This document shows, piece after piece, positions 35,534 to 43,951 of a stretch of DNA of 64,000 bases (position 1 is its first letter; each line of letters starts with the position of its first letter). The stretch is from an uncultured Lachnospiraceae bacterium. Its GTDB lineage: Bacteria > Bacillota > Clostridia > Lachnospirales > Lachnospiraceae. The notes under the pieces are model-generated. The model had not been told where the DNA came from, did not search any database, and saw only the letters and a list, made by a program, of their open reading frames with translations. Position numbers and translations under genes: made by a program. The stretch covers positions 79,506-143,505 of the forward strand of contig CAJTTO010000005.1 of the NCBI GenBank assembly GCA_910579275.1. Reading direction: 5' to 3'.

Positions 35534-36034
35534 CTATCCAAGTATTCCATCCAAACAGAAATCAGCGTTGTGGGCTGCATGGTTCGTGCCTGTGCTGACC
35601 TGCCACGCCTCAACAGCCATTCCTGTCTTAGTCATGCTGACAAAATACAGCGCATCAAAGCCCTCCTCATACGAGGGGAGCTCGAGTTTATTCGAAGTCG
35701 CCGCAATCGCTTTGGCTGGAATTTTTGCTTTGCCTTCCCGCAGTTCATTTCGTGCGGTGCACTCCTGTAAGCGCGACTGCATAAAATAACCAATGACGCG
35801 ATAACCGTGTTCTTTTGCTTTTACAATATATTTTTTACGCTCCGCGGCTGTCGGGTTCGTGTTGTCGATCACCATGTCCTTTTTTGCCTGAAACGCCTCG
35901 TCCATCGCCATATTTTCCTTGTTGCGTGTGTGGAGAGTGTCGAGGTTGATTCTGACATAGCCGGGCAAATTGTTTTGGCAGAACGTGCTCTTGCCGCTCG
36001 CCTGAATGCCTGTCATAATTGCCATTGTGGGCAT
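35534..36034 (-). CDS. P-loop kinase, polynucleotide-kinase-like (166 aa)
   Basis: Walker A is GIQASGKST at 9-17. RINLDTLHTR follows, then the substrate-side DNTNPTAAERKKYI, which is typical of the small kinases related to the 5' kinase half of T4 Pnkp. The lid region has RNELREGKAKIPAKAI. I chose ATG 36034, which has GAGGGG eight bases upstream, over a GTG at 36043 that touches that site. It lies between the ATPase gene (21-base gap) and the Thg1-like gene (10-base gap). Phosphorylation of RNA 5' ends is inferred from this pairing; a small-molecule kinase is the alternative. Confidence 0.8.
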   Translation of the reverse strand: MPTMAIMTGIQASGKSTFCQNNLPGYVRINLDTLHTRNKENMAMDEAFQAKKDMVIDNTNPTAAERKKYIVKAKEHGYRVIGYFMQSRLQECTARNELREGKAKIPAKAIAATSNKLELPSYEEGFDALYFVSMTKTGMAVEAWQVSTGTNHAAHNADFCLDGILG

Positions 36035-36055
36035 TGCTGCCACCCCCTCTTCTTT

Positions 36056-37618
36056 TCAAACACGTTCATCATAGGGAAACCGGCTGCCCACAGCAAACAC
36101 CGGGATAGTCTCAATACCGCCATCACATCCGCCGTTTGTCCGTTTTGCCACAACTGCCCTGTCTAACAACCTTTTATCACGATATACCCGCAACGATTTC
36201 GGTGCGCCGTCAGTGGTTTTTACTTCGATTCCATAGCTTTTATTTTCTTTGTCAAACACCAGAAAATCCAGTTCGTTTGACCCAAGGATTGAAAACGATG
36301 GCGTATCCCCCTTCACTTTCTTTTTGCTGTAACGTGCCGTATACAGGCGATGTAACTCAGCAAACACAAAAGTCTCCGTGAGAATCCCCTCGATCGTCCC
36401 CCTCTCCATTCCCGTTTCTGCGCCCAGATATCCCGCAATACCACAGTCCATGTAATAAAGGCGTCTGGCGGGTCTGTATGATAACATATCCCCGTCCACA
36501 TAGCAGCCACATTCTCCTATGATACCGGAATAAATCAGCCACATGATCGCATTGGCAATCTCGTCACGGCTTACCAGCAGCCTTTCCGAAGACTTTACAA
36601 TCGTCGTCACAAGCTCTACTAATTTGCTGCCGCTTCCTTTCCTCTCCCGGCACAGTTCGATCATGGCTTCCCGATATACCGATTTAAAGATAACAGTTTC
36701 CTTAGATGCCTGAAAATAATTTCTTGATTCTTTCTCAAATGTATTCAGTAAGTCAGCGATGATCTGATAACACGCTTCTTTATTTGGGTTATCTATATAC
36801 TTTTTAATGACAGCCGGATAGCCGCCAATGTGTCTGTACAGATCATATAGCGCAAACAACTCATCATATGCGGACTGCGCACTGCTGCCATATAAATCAA
36901 TTTGTTCCAACAGGCTGTCCTTGCCATAGATTCTGCAAAACTCTGCAAATGATAAGGGATACATTTTCATATATGTCACAGTGCCTGCTGGAAGGAAGTA
37001 TCCATTCTTAATGGTCTGTCCCAAATAGCTTCCCGTCACGACAATATCACAGTCTACGGATGCCGCGATTGACCTGATTGCATTGTATGCCTGCTCACTC
37101 ACCTGAATTTCATCCAGAACCAAAATCGTCTGACGGCTGTTTTTAAAATGCGGCAGCCCTGCACGACGACAATATTTTTCAAATTCCATCAATCGGCATC
37201 CGTTTTGTATGACATCTTTAAATCCGTACTCATCCGAGGCAAGATTGACGTAGAGAACATACTCGTAATTTCTATATGCAAACTTTAATAGCTCCGTTGT
37301 TTTTCCAATCTGCCGTGAACCTTCAAGCTGCAATACCCCGTGATTTTTCTCCTGTTTCCACTCCTCTAAATCAGCCTGTATATCGCGCATAAACGGATTT
37401 TTTAACACCATGTCATGATATGCTTTTCCAGTAACTGCTGCTGTATAGGAAAGACACGGAAGCTCTTTGTCAGAACAGATTCTTCCTGTATTGTCAACCG
37501 CAATATTTTCGACAAGTTCTATATTTTGTTTTAAATAATAGTCGGTATAAAAAACATTGTCAACAAGATATCCGACGGTCTCCTCCTCTGCATTTTTTAC
37601 GATGTGCGTCGCATACAT
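36056..37618 (-). CDS. AAA ATPase with DUF4143-type C-terminal domain (520 aa)
   Basis: After about 90 residues of unfamiliar N-terminus comes a P-loop (EGSRQIGKTTELLKFA), then TILVLDEIQ as Walker B and IVVTGSYLGQ as sensor. The C-terminal part has ELDFLVFDKENKSYGIEVKT, the nuclease-like ExK core found in the DUF4143 family of archaeal-type ATPases. Such proteins are widespread and mostly uncharacterised; some are linked to defence or toxin functions. It is transcribed from a near-consensus promoter and leads the kinase/Thg1 genes. Its N-terminal extension is longer than in the usual 400-residue family members. Confidence 0.8.
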   Translation of the reverse strand: MYATHIVKNAEEETVGYLVDNVFYTDYYLKQNIELVENIAVDNTGRICSDKELPCLSYTAAVTGKAYHDMVLKNPFMRDIQADLEEWKQEKNHGVLQLEGSRQIGKTTELLKFAYRNYEYVLYVNLASDEYGFKDVIQNGCRLMEFEKYCRRAGLPHFKNSRQTILVLDEIQVSEQAYNAIRSIAASVDCDIVVTGSYLGQTIKNGYFLPAGTVTYMKMYPLSFAEFCRIYGKDSLLEQIDLYGSSAQSAYDELFALYDLYRHIGGYPAVIKKYIDNPNKEACYQIIADLLNTFEKESRNYFQASKETVIFKSVYREAMIELCRERKGSGSKLVELVTTIVKSSERLLVSRDEIANAIMWLIYSGIIGECGCYVDGDMLSYRPARRLYYMDCGIAGYLGAETGMERGTIEGILTETFVFAELHRLYTARYSKKKVKGDTPSFSILGSNELDFLVFDKENKSYGIEVKTTDGAPKSLRVYRDKRLLDRAVVAKRTNGGCDGGIETIPVFAVGSRFPYDERV

Positions 37619-37727
37619 GTGCCACCCCTCCTCTCTGACTGATTTGTAGAAAAATCAAGCACCCGACAGCTTTTGCTGACATGCTTCCTTGGGGTGCCCG
37701 TGTGCATAAACAATCTGCATTTACTCT

Positions 37728-37756
37728 ATATTAAATGCAGGCTTGATAAATGTCAA
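37728..37756 (-). promoter_or_regulatory. near-consensus sigma-A promoter for the ATPase gene
   Basis: On the minus strand TTGACA (37756-37751) and TAATAT (37733-37728) are 17 bases apart. The roughly 100-base leader contains a GCACCC/GGGTGC long-range pairing around an inner CAGC-TTTT-GCTG hairpin (37658-37703) before the AGGAGGGG binding site. Confidence 0.7.
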
Positions 37757-37794
37757 TATACTCGAAGTATAACGGTTATAAGTAACTTCGGTCA

Positions 37795-39099
37795 CTACTC
37801 CCGCCGCACCATCCACCAGCTTATGCAAATCGTCACCGCCTCCGTCACGGGCGCGGCAAGCCACACGCCGGTCATGCCAAACCATGCCGGCAGTACGAAG
37901 ATACAGGCAAGCAGCACCACAAGCCCCCTCGACACGGAAATTACCGCTGATTCCAGCGCCTTGCCAATCGACGTAAAATAAAAAGAGGTAATCGCATTGA
38001 TGCCCGAAAAGAAAAACGATACCATAAAAATCACCATACCGGTCTGCACCATCTCCCGAATCTCGCCGCGCTGTACAAACAATCTGCTGTACTGTCCCGA
38101 CAGAAACGTCATCATCACAAAAACCACAGTGCCGATTGCAAACACCATTCCGTTTGTCCGCCTGCGCAGCCTTTTTGCAAGCTCGTACTCCTCGGCGCCG
38201 TAGGCAAAGCTCATCAACGGGCTTGCACCCTGCCCAAATCCCACAACCACCATACTAAACAGATAGGAGACATATCCGACAATGGTAAACGCCGTAACGC
38301 CATCAACACCAGCTCTGCGCAGAATCACATAATTATAGGCAAACATAGCAATCCCCGTTGACATCTCCCCGATGAACTCCGAGCTTCCATTGAGCAGTGT
38401 TCTTTTGAGCACCGACCATGAAAAAGAACATCTCCCGAAATGATACACGTTCGCTTTTTTCCAGAAAAAATACAAGATCAGCACAAGCGAAACCACTTGT
38501 GAAATCAGCGATGCCGCCGCAATTCCCGCAATCCCCACAGGAACAACAACAGAGAAAACATAATCCAGCATCACATTGAACAGCACGCTCACTAGGTTGA
38601 CCTTCATAAAATACTGCGGATTCCCCTCACCTCGGATAAACATGCCAAAGGACGAATTGACCACCATCACGACCAGCTCCAGAAGCAAAATACCATAGTA
38701 TGTTCTGAAATATGCACGCACCTGTCCGACAGCTCCGAGGAAGTCCAGCATCGGCTCAAAAAACAGTGCTGTCAAAAGCGCTGTCAGCACAGAGAGTACC
38801 GTTGTGGTCACAATCGTCTGCCGAAAAACCTGATTGCAGGCAGCCAAATCCCGTGCACCGAACAGCATTCCCGCAATCGCAGCCCCGCCGACGGATACCA
38901 TCAACCCGATTGACAAAAATAAGTAGATAATCGGCAGCCCCAGATTGACCGCCGCAATGCCCTCCCCGCCGATATAGTTCCCAATAAAAAACCCGTCCAC
39001 CACCGTAATCAAAGAAGTCAGCACCATCGCGATAATGGCAGGTATGGAAAACTGTAAAATAGTTCCCGCCGTATGCTGTCTGATTTTTTCCAATTCCAT
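37795..39099 (-). CDS. MATE family efflux transporter (434 aa)
   Basis: A second MATE exporter of about twelve spans: IRQHTAGTILQFSIPAIIAMVLTSLITVVDGFFIGNYIGGEGIAAVNLG is the first-span block, and LLNGSSEFIGEMSTGIAMFAYNYVILRRAGVDGVTAFTI the start of the second half. It lies 169 bases after an AraC-family gene on the same strand, which is a likely regulator. The start has AGGAGG upstream. It differs clearly from the MATE proteins at 32854 and 58860, so it is not a tandem duplicate. Confidence 0.9.
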   Translation of the reverse strand: MELEKIRQHTAGTILQFSIPAIIAMVLTSLITVVDGFFIGNYIGGEGIAAVNLGLPIIYLFLSIGLMVSVGGAAIAGMLFGARDLAACNQVFRQTIVTTTVLSVLTALLTALFFEPMLDFLGAVGQVRAYFRTYYGILLLELVVMVVNSSFGMFIRGEGNPQYFMKVNLVSVLFNVMLDYVFSVVVPVGIAGIAAASLISQVVSLVLILYFFWKKANVYHFGRCSFSWSVLKRTLLNGSSEFIGEMSTGIAMFAYNYVILRRAGVDGVTAFTIVGYVSYLFSMVVVGFGQGASPLMSFAYGAEEYELAKRLRRRTNGMVFAIGTVVFVMMTFLSGQYSRLFVQRGEIREMVQTGMVIFMVSFFFSGINAITSFYFTSIGKALESAVISVSRGLVVLLACIFVLPAWFGMTGVWLAAPVTEAVTICISWWMVRRE

Positions 39100-39268
39100 A
39101 AAAATATCCTCCTATTTGTTTGGCTGATCGTTCGAAGTCCGGCCATAGCATCCATATACCGGTAAACCTTCAAGACGATACCTTAATACACCGAAAGCCT
39201 CTAAGTGCTTTTGGTATTTCCCATTATAGGAGGAGAATTGAATATTAACTTCTGAATTTGTGCTCTTT

Positions 39269-40126
39269 CTACTTGTTTCTTAAAGGCATGCAGATGTCCA
39301 GCTCCATGTACCCTGAAGCGCTGTCCACCATGTGATAAATGTCAAAACCACTGCGATAATCCAGCTCATACGGAACACGCGGCAGCCAAATTTGAAAAAT
39401 AGTCTGGTATGCGGCATAAATATATTTTCCCAATCCCTTATAAGCGTAAACCGCACACTTTCCCCCTTCTATCGTGCAGGTGTTTTCCAGTCCGATATTT
39501 CTGTCCACACTCATACAGATATCATACAGGCAGCCGTCTGCCGCCGTAATAGCCGGGTCGTCAAATGTCCGCTCAAAGTACTGTGTATCATCTGTCACAA
39601 ACGCGCGGTACTTTTCCATAAAATCCTGCCACTGTCTGCACAAATGGCGGTAACTGCCAATCCGGCGCTCATAGAGCACAAAGAAATCCGGCAGCGTCTT
39701 AATCTGTATTTTGCGGCTGCATTCCTCGAAGGTCTCAAGTGCGTTATCTTTTTCACGTGTTTCCATATGCATAAAGGGATGTGCAAGCGCTGTCTGAAAA
39801 CAATTTTTGCGAAAACACACCGGTGTCGTTTGATAGCACCCCCGAAACAGCGAGCTGTAATTCGACGGGCTGTAGCCAAATTCATATCCGATGTCCGTCA
39901 CCGCCCGATTCGGCTCGATTTTCAGCCGGAATGCGCTCTGTTCCAGTTTGAGCCGCCTTATAAATGCATACACGCTCTCCCCTGTTTCCTCCTTGAACAT
40001 TCTGCTGAAATGATATTTGGAAAAATGACAGTGCGCCGCCACATCCCCAACAGACACTTCCTCATTGAGATGACGCAGGATATAGTCAATTGCCTTGTTA
40101 ACGGACTTGTTTGTAATCACAAACAT
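39269..40126 (-). CDS. AraC family regulator with effector-binding domain (285 aa)
   Basis: The N-terminal 105 residues are a double helix-turn-helix AraC domain: SVGDVAAHCHFSKYHFSRMFKEETGESVYAFIRRLKLEQSAF and DIGYEFGYSPSNYSSLFRGCYQTTP. The C-terminal about 165 residues resemble the GyrI/Rob-type small-molecule binding fold. This is the Rob/TipA-like order with DNA binding first. I chose ATG 40126, with AAAGGGGA seven bases upstream. It likely controls the downstream MATE exporter in response to a bound compound. Confidence 0.88.
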   Translation of the reverse strand: MFVITNKSVNKAIDYILRHLNEEVSVGDVAAHCHFSKYHFSRMFKEETGESVYAFIRRLKLEQSAFRLKIEPNRAVTDIGYEFGYSPSNYSSLFRGCYQTTPVCFRKNCFQTALAHPFMHMETREKDNALETFEECSRKIQIKTLPDFFVLYERRIGSYRHLCRQWQDFMEKYRAFVTDDTQYFERTFDDPAITAADGCLYDICMSVDRNIGLENTCTIEGGKCAVYAYKGLGKYIYAAYQTIFQIWLPRVPYELDYRSGFDIYHMVDSASGYMELDICMPLRNK

Positions 40127-40167
40127 GCGCACTTCCCCTTTCAGCAGTTTCACACGCCAAATGCAGG

Positions 40168-40296
40168 CTATATCAGACTTTCACAGTTCCCCTTCGAATC
40201 ACTTTCCTCATACTGTTCTTCTGAAAAATTATGCAGCCTACGCGCTCTAAGCCCATAATACACTTCACAGCCTAGAATATTTTCTTTGTAATCCAT
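40168..40296 (-). CDS. candidate small protein (42 aa) upstream of the AraC gene
   Basis: A 42-codon frame starts MDYKENILGCEVYYGLRARR, has GAGG nine bases ahead of its ATG, and ends 41 bases before the AraC gene. It is hydrophilic and acidic at the C-terminus with two cysteines. I do not recognise it. It could be a real small protein or a leader frame coupled to the regulator. Confidence 0.4.
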   Translation of the reverse strand: MDYKENILGCEVYYGLRARRLHNFSEEQYEESDSKGNCESLI

Positions 40297-40327
40297 TGAT
40301 TCATTCCTCGAAATTGTTTGTTACAGA

Positions 40328-40342
40328 CATCACTTCGTGATG
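40328..40342. repeat. small hairpin, possible family 1 relic
   Basis: CATCAC-TTC-GTGATG forms a 6-bp stem. The surrounding TTACAGACATCACTTCG and ACGAAGTTTCGCGAA recall family 1 segments, but no ends or duplication remain, so this is a weak call. Confidence 0.3.
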
Positions 40343-40423
40343 GTATGATGCGTCACTGCCACTACGAAGTTTCGCGAATATTATCAAAATTAATCATAAT
40401 TTCCATATTCGCAGTGTTCTGTC

Positions 40424-40452
40424 TTGCGCATTTTAAAACAGTATGTTAATAT
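40424..40452 (+). promoter_or_regulatory. candidate promoter of the small toxin mRNA
   Basis: TTGCGC (40424-40429) and TAATAT (40447-40452) are 17 bases apart, about 70 bases upstream of the toxin ATG. The leader AAGGTGGAAAACCTCCC can pair with itself. Confidence 0.5.
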
Positions 40453-40521
40453 TTTCACATGGAACAATCGTGTTACAAGGTGGAAAACCTCCCGAGCTTG
40501 AAAAAGAAGGGAGGTGGTGCA

Positions 40522-40617
40522 ATGAGTACATATGAAATATTAAGCCTGTTGTTTTTTGGCGGTAACTTTCTGATTGCACTGCTTACCTATTTAGATAGGA
40601 ATAATAAGCGAAAATAA
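40522..40617 (+). CDS. putative holin-like toxin of a type I toxin-antitoxin system (31 aa)
   Basis: This very short frame encodes MSTYEILSLLFFGGNFLIAL, then LTYLDRNNKRK. The layout is a short polar start, one hydrophobic span of about 18 residues and a basic tail, which is the pattern of the putative holin-like toxin family related to TxpA-type peptides. A strong GGGAGGTGG site lies seven bases upstream. Such peptides disturb the membrane when overproduced and are silenced by an antisense RNA. Here a convergent minus-strand promoter (40712-40740) reads into the toxin's 3' end, and both RNAs share a hairpin at 40620-40656. Confidence 0.75.
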   Translation: MSTYEILSLLFFGGNFLIALLTYLDRNNKRK

Positions 40618-40619
40618 AC

Positions 40620-40656
40620 AAGCCTACCTTGTTACTTGACCGGTACAGGTAGGCTT
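40620..40656. terminator. hairpin shared by toxin mRNA and antisense RNA
   Basis: The 9-bp stem AAGCCTACC/GGTAGGCTT starts two bases past the toxin stop. Read on the minus strand it is followed by GTTTATTTT, so it suits termination of the antisense RNA. A second, looser stem at about 40669-40699 (GGGAG, CCAC-TTTG-TGG, CTCC) followed by TTTTA probably ends the toxin mRNA. Confidence 0.6.
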
Positions 40657-40706
40657 ACAATATACTTGGGAGGTCAACCACTTTGTGGGCGATTGCTCCT
40701 TTTATG
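40620..40706 (-). ncRNA. candidate antisense antitoxin RNA
   Basis: A minus-strand transcript from the promoter at 40712-40740 would start near 40705 and end at the hairpin 40656-40620, giving about 85 nt fully complementary to the 3' region of the toxin mRNA. The arrangement is like txpA/ratA in Bacillus. Ends are inferred from promoter and hairpin only. Confidence 0.55.
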
Positions 40707-40711
40707 TCTCT

Positions 40712-40740
40712 ACTATATCACTTTACCCAATCAATTGCAA
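40712..40740 (-). promoter_or_regulatory. candidate promoter of the antisense RNA
   Basis: On the minus strand TTGCAA (40740-40735) and TATAGT (40717-40712) are separated by 17 bases, stronger than the toxin promoter, as expected for an antitoxin RNA kept in excess. Confidence 0.6.
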
Positions 40741-40769
40741 GCCAAATTACACATTTTACAGGCACTGAT

Positions 40770-40925
40770 GTAACAGTTCAGCCTTCGGCTTCCTGTTACA
40801 GGCATCAAGCCATGCATAACCACTTCGTTGGTGTCAAAGCCATGTGCCATGGCTTGATGCATCTCTACCATTACGCTATTTCACGGATTTTGCAGTAAAT
40901 GCAAAGTCCTGGGCTGAACTGTTAC
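40770..40925 (+). mobile_element. family 1 MITE-like element, copy C (156 bp)
   Basis: Both 14-bp ends are intact and GCACTGAT flanks both sides (40762-40769 and 40926-40933), an exact 8-bp target duplication. The inner hairpin reads AGCCATG-TGC-CATGGCT where copy A has AGCCACG-TAC-CGTGGCT, a paired change that keeps the stem. It sits just behind the toxin-antitoxin locus. Confidence 0.9.
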
Positions 40926-41031
40926 GCACTGATACAACGCCCGAAAAACGCCCCGTAATCCTGTCCGTCCGAGAGTCCAGACACACTGCCGTCACCTGTC
41001 TCGATAAACGGAAACATTCCAGAAAAACGCC

Positions 41032-41074
41032 TGCCTGTGGCATTTTTCGGTGTGCGTAAAAACCGCCACAGGCA
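41032..41074 (-). terminator. Rho-independent terminator after the beta-mannosidase gene
   Basis: The 10-bp stem TGCCTGTGGC/GCCACAGGCA lies 19 bases past the stop and is followed on the minus strand by GGCGTTTTTCTGG. Confidence 0.75.
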
Positions 41075-41093
41075 ATGAAAAGTACATCGCGCT

Positions 41094-43742
41094 CTAATAC
41101 GTCTCCGCCACACTCACAAGCTCCAGCCGCGTGTTCAAATCCGCCGCATCCGCAAAGCTTCCACGCAGAATATCGCATTTTTCCAGCCTGACAGTCACTG
41201 GCTTTTCACTTGAAATCATCAAGAAATTATCACTAAAAATAACGTCCGCGTCCGCGAAATCCATCTCGACAAACGGTGCAAACACGTCGCTGCGCACTGT
41301 AATCTCAAAGCAGTCTTTTGTCTCCTGCACTTCTGTTGTAAAATGCGGCTTCGGCAGCTCCATATGCTTGTACGGCACGAAGGTATCAACGTCTGTCAGC
41401 ACGGTTCCATCAGAAAGTATGACCTCCGCCTCAAGAAACAAGCCGTCCTGACCGCCCGCCATGTTATTGGCAGATTTTAACCCGTCAGCCGGACTTTTCG
41501 CTTTGCCAGAGGGCATGTCGTTCATTGCGCACCGCAGCAGCTCACATGCGCACAGCGCCTCCGCCCGCACTTCTTTTTTCCACGCTGCCTGTACACGAAA
41601 CGCGAAATCCCGCACACGCAGTGCCACACTGCACTGCTGTTCTGCAAACGTCTCATTTTCCAGAAAGACACTGACAAAATCCTCTGTCTTCTGTATGCTT
41701 ACCGCAACAGGGGCATAAAATCTTGCCGCCATGTAGTGCAGCGCTTTCCACCGGCCACAGTAATCAATACTCGCCCATGAAGCCACCGGCCAGTTGTCGT
41801 TGAGCTGCCAGTAGAGTGTCCCCATGCAACGCCCTCTGCTGCGACGCCAGTGGTCAACGCCGCTCTTAATCGCCATTCCCTGCAAAACCTGCGTCACATA
41901 GAGCAAGCTCTTAAAGTCTTTCGGATAGCGGAAATTCTCCGAGAGATAATAGAGCATCTTACCGTTGGCAGCATCATTTTTCTGATGGCTCTCCATGACT
42001 TTCGAAAAAATATTCCTGTCTGCTTCCGCCGTAAAGGACTCGACTGTTTTCAGACATGGAAACGACTGGAACCCAAATTCCGAACAGAACCGGAAGAAAT
42101 ATTTCTGATAATCGCTAAACGGCTTTTGCCCATGCCACACGTCCCAATAATGCACGTCGCCGCGCCGGTCGGAATCGGGGTCGTCAAAACACCCGCCCGA
42201 CGACGGTGAGGAATGCCAGTAAAAGGTCTCATCATCTGCCTCGCGCACCGCCTTTGGCAAAATATCCTCAAATAATTTGATATAATCCGCGCGCAGATAC
42301 ATGGACTCTTTTTGGAAATCTCCCCAGTGGTGCCACGCGGACTCAATCTCATTGTTGCCGCACCAAAGCCCAAGCGACGCATGGTGCCGCAGCCGCCGCA
42401 CATTGTCGAGCGTCTCCTGCCTGACCGTGGCGGCAAAATCGTCCGTCACATCATATACATTGCAGGCGTACATCAAGTCCTGCCACACAATCAGACCATA
42501 CCGGTCACACAGATCATAAAAAGCATCTGACGGATAATACCCACCGCCCCAGACACGGACACAGTTAAAATGCGCACGCACACAGCACTGTAACAAATAG
42601 TCGATCCGCTTTTCATCAATCCACGGATAAACAGCATCCTCCGGTATGTAATTTGCACCCTTCGTGAAAATTTTCACACCGTTGACCAAAAACGCAAACT
42701 CATTCCCCCACGCGTCCGCCTCCTGACTGACAGTCAGTGTGCGCAGACCGATGGTCTTTGTCACACGCTGTATCTGCCCGCCATTCAAGTCAACAGATAC
42801 CGCCAGTTCATACAGCGGCTGCTCTCCGTAACCGTTTGGCCACCAAAGCTTCGGATGCTGTACTGTAATCTCCGCCTCATAGACAAGCTTGGACGCCACT
42901 GCTTTTGCAGGCACCTTAGAAATCTCCACGCCCTCTTTTTCTGCCAATGCCACTGTCACCGCTATTCCCGCCTGCATAAAAGATCTCGAATCGGAAGATG
43001 TGACTGCCAACTCCTCCTGATTCATGCAGTCACGCTCTGTTCCGGCACCAGACAATGTACTCCATTTCGTGCAGTTACTTTCTATCTCATTGCCAGACAA
43101 TGTTATTGTTGTTTTGACGCGGACACTGCCATCTTTTTCATGTACCTGCCTGATGCGCACGTCCTCGATACCGACCGACGCTGTTCTTTCTATATAAATA
43201 GCACGCCAAATTCCCGCATCGACAAGCTGCGGGCCCCAGTCCCAGCCAAACATGGAATGCGCCTTGCGCACCAACTGGTTTCCCTTCATTGCACCACAGG
43301 GGATATAGTGAATGGTTTTATTTTCCTGATAGGGATACTCTTCTATAAAACGCAGCACTGAATGAAAAACAATACAGATTTCATTGCAGCCCAAATGCAG
43401 ATATTCTTTTATTGAAAAGCGATACGTGCGGTGCATATTGTCGACGGAAGCAAGCGCTTTCCCATTTACAAAAATCTGCGCAAGCGTGTCGAGTCCCTCA
43501 CAGACCAGTGTCAGCTCCCCGTCCGAAAGCAGCGCCTCATCCACGGCAAACGTGCGCACAAACTGATAATCCTTCCAAAACAGCTCCCGAACCGCATACT
43601 CATTTTCCCTGTAATATGGATGTGCAATCTTTCCTGAAGCGTAAAGCCCTGAAATCACACTTCCGGGAATTTCCACCGGACAGAGCAGTTCCCCGGCAGC
43701 ATCCCGCAGTTCCCAGTTTCCGTTTAATTCTAATCTATTCAT
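41094..43742 (-). CDS. beta-mannosidase, glycoside hydrolase family 2 (882 aa)
   Basis: This enzyme releases terminal beta-mannose from mannan or N-glycan oligosaccharides. The N-terminal sugar-binding domain has LELNGNWELRDAAG and FVRTFAVDEALLSDGELTLVCEGLDTLAQIFVNG. FGWDWGPQLVDAGIWR is a beta-mannosidase hallmark, WGGGYYPSDAFYDLCD leads into the barrel, LWCGNNEIESAW carries the acid/base Glu near 460, and FCSEFGFQSFP the nucleophile Glu near 553. There is no signal peptide, so it acts on imported oligosaccharides. It stands alone, with its own terminator and a palindrome in its leader, which suggests substrate control. Confidence 0.93.
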   Translation of the reverse strand: MNRLELNGNWELRDAAGELLCPVEIPGSVISGLYASGKIAHPYYRENEYAVRELFWKDYQFVRTFAVDEALLSDGELTLVCEGLDTLAQIFVNGKALASVDNMHRTYRFSIKEYLHLGCNEICIVFHSVLRFIEEYPYQENKTIHYIPCGAMKGNQLVRKAHSMFGWDWGPQLVDAGIWRAIYIERTASVGIEDVRIRQVHEKDGSVRVKTTITLSGNEIESNCTKWSTLSGAGTERDCMNQEELAVTSSDSRSFMQAGIAVTVALAEKEGVEISKVPAKAVASKLVYEAEITVQHPKLWWPNGYGEQPLYELAVSVDLNGGQIQRVTKTIGLRTLTVSQEADAWGNEFAFLVNGVKIFTKGANYIPEDAVYPWIDEKRIDYLLQCCVRAHFNCVRVWGGGYYPSDAFYDLCDRYGLIVWQDLMYACNVYDVTDDFAATVRQETLDNVRRLRHHASLGLWCGNNEIESAWHHWGDFQKESMYLRADYIKLFEDILPKAVREADDETFYWHSSPSSGGCFDDPDSDRRGDVHYWDVWHGQKPFSDYQKYFFRFCSEFGFQSFPCLKTVESFTAEADRNIFSKVMESHQKNDAANGKMLYYLSENFRYPKDFKSLLYVTQVLQGMAIKSGVDHWRRSRGRCMGTLYWQLNDNWPVASWASIDYCGRWKALHYMAARFYAPVAVSIQKTEDFVSVFLENETFAEQQCSVALRVRDFAFRVQAAWKKEVRAEALCACELLRCAMNDMPSGKAKSPADGLKSANNMAGGQDGLFLEAEVILSDGTVLTDVDTFVPYKHMELPKPHFTTEVQETKDCFEITVRSDVFAPFVEMDFADADVIFSDNFLMISSEKPVTVRLEKCDILRGSFADAADLNTRLELVSVAETY

Positions 43743-43758
43743 AAAAAATTTCCTCTCA

Positions 43759-43777
43759 CATTATTGCAAAAATAATG
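43759..43777. promoter_or_regulatory. palindrome in the beta-mannosidase leader
   Basis: CATTATT-5 bases-AATAATG is a perfect 7-bp inverted repeat 17-35 bases upstream of the ATG. It could be an operator or an RNA hairpin near the ribosome site. No clear promoter separates it from hairpin element G1. Confidence 0.35.
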
Positions 43778-43792
43778 TCTTCTCTTTCCTAC

Positions 43793-43948
43793 GGAACTGT
43801 TAACAAATTACGCATCAATTTGACTTGTCTAAATGTCCATCTGCGGCATCAGATAAATCTGACATAGCTCAGCTATGCCTGCGATTATCTTCTTTGCAGC
43901 CAAACATTTATGCGGCATCAAAATAACAAGTCATTTATTAACAGTTCC
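43793..43948. mobile_element. hairpin MITE-like element G1 (156 bp)
   Basis: The arms GGAACTGTTAACAAAT and ATTTATTAACAGTTCC close an imperfect full-length palindrome whose tip is CATAGCT-C-AGCTATG. TA lies near both ends (TAC before, TAA after). It has no coding capacity. The whole element would fold as one long hairpin. Confidence 0.75.
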
Positions 43949-43951
43949 TAA

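Noticed and set aside
39332..40258. 308-codon plus-strand frame
   Set aside because: It is antisense to the AraC regulator and has no domain character.
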